From the NCBI GenBank assembly GCA_014529385.2, contig CM043959.1:87176529-87240528 (forward strand): a stretch of 64,000 bases of DNA. The letters are read 5' to 3'. The notes below the pieces were generated by a model. The model was not told the origin of the DNA. It saw only the letters and a program-made list of their open reading frames with translations, and did not search any database. The DNA is from Adiantum capillus-veneris. Its lineage: Eukaryota > Streptophyta > Polypodiopsida > Polypodiales > Pteridaceae. The position numbers were made by a program, and so were the translations under genes. Of this stretch, positions 60,611 to 64,000 are shown in pieces (the stretch's first letter is position 1; each line of letters opens with the position of its first letter).

Positions 60611-61390
60611 GAGTATTGGGTATATACGAAAAGAAGCTACTAGTTGTTCTACATGCCCTAGATACGTGGAAGCATTACCTTTTGGGGACTCTATTCATCC
60701 TACAAACGGAACACCAAAGTCTTAAGTCCTTCATGACACAAACCAAGATTTTCAACAAATAAATGATGTGGGAAAATTTTCTTTCACAATTTAATTTTCA
60801 TATTGCTGGCAAGCACAATCAAGGCCGATGCACTATCACGATGACCAAGAGTAAATGCAATGCCTATAGCAAATCACAATGATCTATCTTTTATGATAGA
60901 TGAGTATGCTACTAATCCTAATTTCAAGAATATAATTTCAGCCTTTGCCTTATGGAAGAAAAACGAACCATTCACCTTGCAGGATGGTTATCTCCTCCAT
61001 GGCAATAGGCTATGTGTTATTAACTCCCTTCGTGAGAAAGTAATGTATGAATCACATGCTTCTCCCTATGTGGGACATAGAGGGACTCAACCTTCTCTTC
61101 GGGGAGTAAAGACGTGGCCTACCATGAAAGTAGACATACAAGCATATGTTTCAAAATGCGCGGTATTCCAAAAAACAAAGTATGATAGAGGGAAGCAACC
61201 TAGATTACTCCAGCCATTGCCAATTACTAATTCACCATAGGAGAGCATATCCATGGATTTTATCTTTGGATTCCCCAAGTCTATCCATGGGAATACGGGA
61301 ATATGAATAATAGTCGATAGGTTTAGCAAACAAGCACACTTTATACTTGTCAAAAAGACTATTAAGGCACATCAAATGGAAACTCTCTTT
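60611..61390 (+). pseudogene. Y element body, second part: RNase H end and integrase start
   Basis: Resumes with sequence equivalent to the G3 RNase H (ATTGGGTATATACGAAAAGA; WKHYL, ...). It continues into the integrase N-terminal region (61137-61210: CAVFQKTKYDRGKQP) and MDFIFGFPKSIHG. A TAG replaces the Trp of SPWESI at 61238. About 250 bp present in G3 are missing across the Copia2/LTR interruption. Cut at about 61390, where LTR sequence begins. Confidence 0.75.
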
Positions 61391-61976
61391 TCCTTCTCTA
61401 AGATTGAGAATTAGAGAGCCTACACCAACACCTCTTAGCTATGGAATGCAAATCCAACCAAGAGTCAAGCTTCAATGGCATGCTCATCTTCTCTACCATC
61501 TATATTACTATGCTAAGTGAAGCACCAAGAGTAATCTATGGTGAGGAAAGTACTTCTTTCTCGTACGTTACTTCTCTTCCTCTTCCCTTCCCTCACTTCC
61601 TACTAGATCTCTCCATCTTTGAAGGAGTTTGAGGTCTTGGGAATGAAGCCGGAGAAAAGTTAATTCTTTTGCAAGTTAGTTATGGGCATAATATTGGTGC
61701 ATGAAGCTTACCATCTTCATGGCATCAACAAGGTCTCAAGCAACACAAAGTATGTATTGTACCAAGTCTCTCTTCAAGGAAGAATCTATAATAAAAAATC
61801 TTTTTGAATGGGGGACCGGCTCCAAGTAAATCCGGTCCTCAAATGTTGTCAATTTCTCTAATTCTCTCTCTCTCTTGCAAGTAATTTTCATGCCAAGCTA
61901 ACTAGGTATAATGTTCGTTTTTGCTACCTTTAATCAAGTTCTCTCCTTATGCTCTTTAAGAATTATCTTAAGGAAA
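61391..61976 (+). repeat. Y-family LTR fragment (probable 3' LTR remnant)
   Basis: Matches 52128-52720 of the Y 5' LTR. Starts internally (CCTTCTCTAAGATTGAGAA) and stops at CTTAAGGAAATG, where X-like sequence begins. The end of integrase, the chromodomain and the first ~850 bp of the LTR are deleted. Confidence 0.75.
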
Positions 61977-62328
61977 TGGTTAGCAACAAGCTAACCCATG
62001 TAACATCTTTCGGGAGCTTTATTGTAAAAACACTTATTCTTTTGATAAATCGAGTATATTGTAACTCCTATTTGACAAGTGGATATTGTAATCTATGAGC
62101 CGGAGCTATAAGATTCATAATTGTATCAATTTATCCTTAGTTAGAGCTCCCACATGATTAGTTTTTTACCAAAGAAACCATGGCTAAGGTATAAAGTCAA
62201 TTTCATTTTGGATAAGAAAAACACAGCATGAGCTTACGGTGCTCATCACCTCTCTCCTTCTCCTACTTCTATCTCCCTTGTCGGTTGTCACATTGCAGTG
62301 CCGTCTGTTGTGTTGCAACCATAGGTAA
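61977..62328 (+). repeat. X-like LTR, first part
   Basis: From about GGTTAGCAACAAGC onward the sequence becomes increasingly similar to the X LTR (GGCTAAGGTATAAA, ACACAGCATGAGC, CGGTTGTCACATTGC, TTGCAACC). Diverged relative to the two X LTRs. Split by a solo LTR and resumes at 63924. The interior of this element would lie beyond the window. Confidence 0.65.
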
Positions 62329-63923
62329 GTGTCATAATAATCAATATCTAATTCTCCTAAATGATTTTCTCATGTTAACCTGATCATTTAATATGGGGAA
62401 GTCCCATGGGAGAAAAAGCTAGAATATTGGTTAAGTTGGCAAACCAGCCACAATAGGGATCAAAAGGAGGGAAAATAGGGATCCAAATGGGGGGCCATCT
62501 GCAAAAGAGCTATGTGCACCAATGGGCTTAAAAGACCCTAAGGTTCAACCCATTAAGACTTCAAAAATGCTAAGGTTCCAAAATTCAAAGGTTGTGTCCA
62601 AAGGTCAAACATTAGGGAAATTGGATGCTTTGTGTGTGCCCCAAAAGTCTTCATCCATCCCTACATAGGAGGGGGCGAGCCTTGCAAGTAGGGGATGAGA
62701 CAGCAGAAAAAAAAAAACACACACACACACACAAGCTCCCTTTACAGAAAGGGAATGAGGGACACATGTCAGCTGCTAGCCCAGATGCCCACAAGGTGTA
62801 CTCAAATCGTATTGGATGACCTTGGAGGTGGACCAATGAGAATTAGGCTAGAGTAAATCTAGTTTAATTAATTGAAAAATGCTTAATAGAAGAACCAATG
62901 GGAATTAAGCTCTCTAGAAGACTATTGGAAAGTCTCCCAAGGGGTCCAATGAGCATTCAACAACCCAATGGCTTGCGTGATTCCTATTGGCCAGGAGGAA
63001 AAGGGGTTCAATGAGAGTTTAGCTGCATTTATTAATTACCTAAATCTCTCACAAAAGGGGAAAGGGGGACACATGTCAGAAGGCTATCACTTATGCTGCT
63101 TAATTACCATTGGCTAAGCCTGGGAAGGTCCAATAGGATGCTAGCAAGAGAAAATAGCAAGAGGGGTCGACCAAGAGAGAGAGGGGGATGATTTTTCAAA
63201 GGCATTATCACCTACACACTCACACTAGCTCATGTGTGGAGTAAGAAGACTCTCTCTCCTTCTCAAGGTTTAATGGAAAGATTATCACCTACTCCAAGCT
63301 TGTGGGAAGGGAGGCCTACACCAAAACTCTTGGCTTTGTGATGAAACTCCAACCAAGAGCCAAGATTCAATGCATGCTCATATCCTCTACCATGCTAATT
63401 ACTAAGCTAATCTATGCTAATATGAGTGATTATGTGAGGAGATGTACATCTTTCTCGTAAGAATACTCCTTCTTCCTCTCAATCTACTCTCATACCCTGC
63501 TAGCTCTCACCATCTTCAAAGGTGTGTGAGGTCTTGGGTCTGAGAGTGTGAGGGAATTGATGTTGTGTTTGATAAGTGTATTTCTTAGTGCATGAAGTTT
63601 CCATCTTCATTGCACTAGCTAGTATTGAAGGAACACAAGAAATTGTATTGTAAAATGTCTCTCTTGATGGGGAAACCATAATACAAAGCCTTTTGGAGGG
63701 GGGACCGGCTCCATGCAAATCCGGTCCTCAATTGTTATCAATTGCTTAAGTTCTCTCTCTTTTGAAGTATTGTTCATGCTATCTAACTAGGTGTTATGCT
63801 TTTTGTTGCTCTCTCCACCCAAGCACTCTTGTTATTCTCATTAGGAAGCTATTCTAATGAAATTCTCACTATGTTCATGCTATTTTCCGCTACACACAAG
63901 TTACTAGATCATTAAATGTTACA
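62329..63923 (+). repeat. Complete G-family solo LTR
   Basis: A 1595-bp LTR, TGTCATAATAATCAATATC to CATTAAATGTTACA, with no internal sequence on either side. Flanked by the 6-bp direct repeat GGTAAG (62323-62328, 63924-63929). The target is the X-like LTR, where X has an uninterrupted GCAGGTAAGAGCTC. It lacks the long GT tract of the other copies (only a short CA run at about 62717-62733). Typical product of LTR-LTR recombination. Confidence 0.85.
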
Positions 63924-64000
63924 GGTAAGAGCTCTACACATTAACGTAAACATATCATGATAAATTGTAGCTTTTGACGTCACCGATACGCGGCCTAATT
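63924..64000 (+). repeat. X-like LTR, second part (runs off the window)
   Basis: Continues GGTAAGAGCTCTACAC...GCGGCCTAATT, matching 30900-30976 of the X 5' LTR. Confidence 0.7.

Overview
The window is nuclear DNA of a land plant with a large, repeat-dominated genome. The evidence is plant-type LTR retrotransposons (chromodomain Ty3/gypsy, Ty1/copia, a gag-only family), tRNA-iMet-type primer sites, GT-AG introns and abundant (GA)n/(GT)n microsatellites. I cannot place it further; the repeat style would fit a fern, lycophyte or similar. I find no convincing ordinary host gene. Essentially everything between 1 and 46542 and between 51278 and 64000 is mobile DNA in nested insertions.

The most interesting part is 1459-13388, an apparent DNA transposon of about 11.9 kb, here called T. 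It is bounded by 35-bp inverted repeats (34/35 identical) and carries four spliced genes: A (+, 413 aa, unknown), B (-), C (+, 596 aa, unknown) and D (-, 854 aa, DDE-type transposase candidate). Gene B joins, across five exons, a histone H3 domain (H3-like tail, centromeric-H3-like core), a Ulp1/C48 cysteine protease domain, an acidic linker and an FCP1/NIF-type HAD phosphatase domain. I know of no described protein or transposon with this architecture. In this copy a 13-bp tandem duplication breaks the frame between the protease and phosphatase. The divergent B/C promoter region and intron 1 of gene C are packed with microsatellites and GC-rich hairpins built on a TACTAAAGGCGCGC-like motif.

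T sits inside an LTR element R, whose coiled-coil coding pieces flank it (1-1458 and 13389-14622) and whose 3' LTR is 14672-15662. R sits in the 3' LTR of a minus-strand chromodomain gypsy element, G1 (15663-22552). Next come a gag-protease fragment G2 (22553-24014) and gypsy element G3 (24015-30440, its 5' LTR resuming at 43746-45106). The 5' LTR of G3 is split by X (30441-43745), a gag-only LTR element with TSD GTTCC. X itself contains a hAT-like MITE (33434-33651) and a full-length copia element, Copia1 (33834-39185, minus strand, TSD CTAAG). A partial G-family LTR (45107-46542) ends this block.

46543-51277 is a low-coding stretch with two related MITE-like units, microsatellites and a 228-base almost pure G tract. 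51278-61976 is a decayed plus-strand gypsy element, Y, disrupted by an LTR fragment and a 5'-truncated copia (Copia2, 56156-60610). The window ends in an X-like LTR (from about 61977) interrupted by a complete G-family solo LTR (62329-63923, TSD GGTAAG).

In nearly all retroelements the coding frames carry stops or deletions. T is the exception: its exons are open and its introns have clean phases, apart from the single duplication in gene B.
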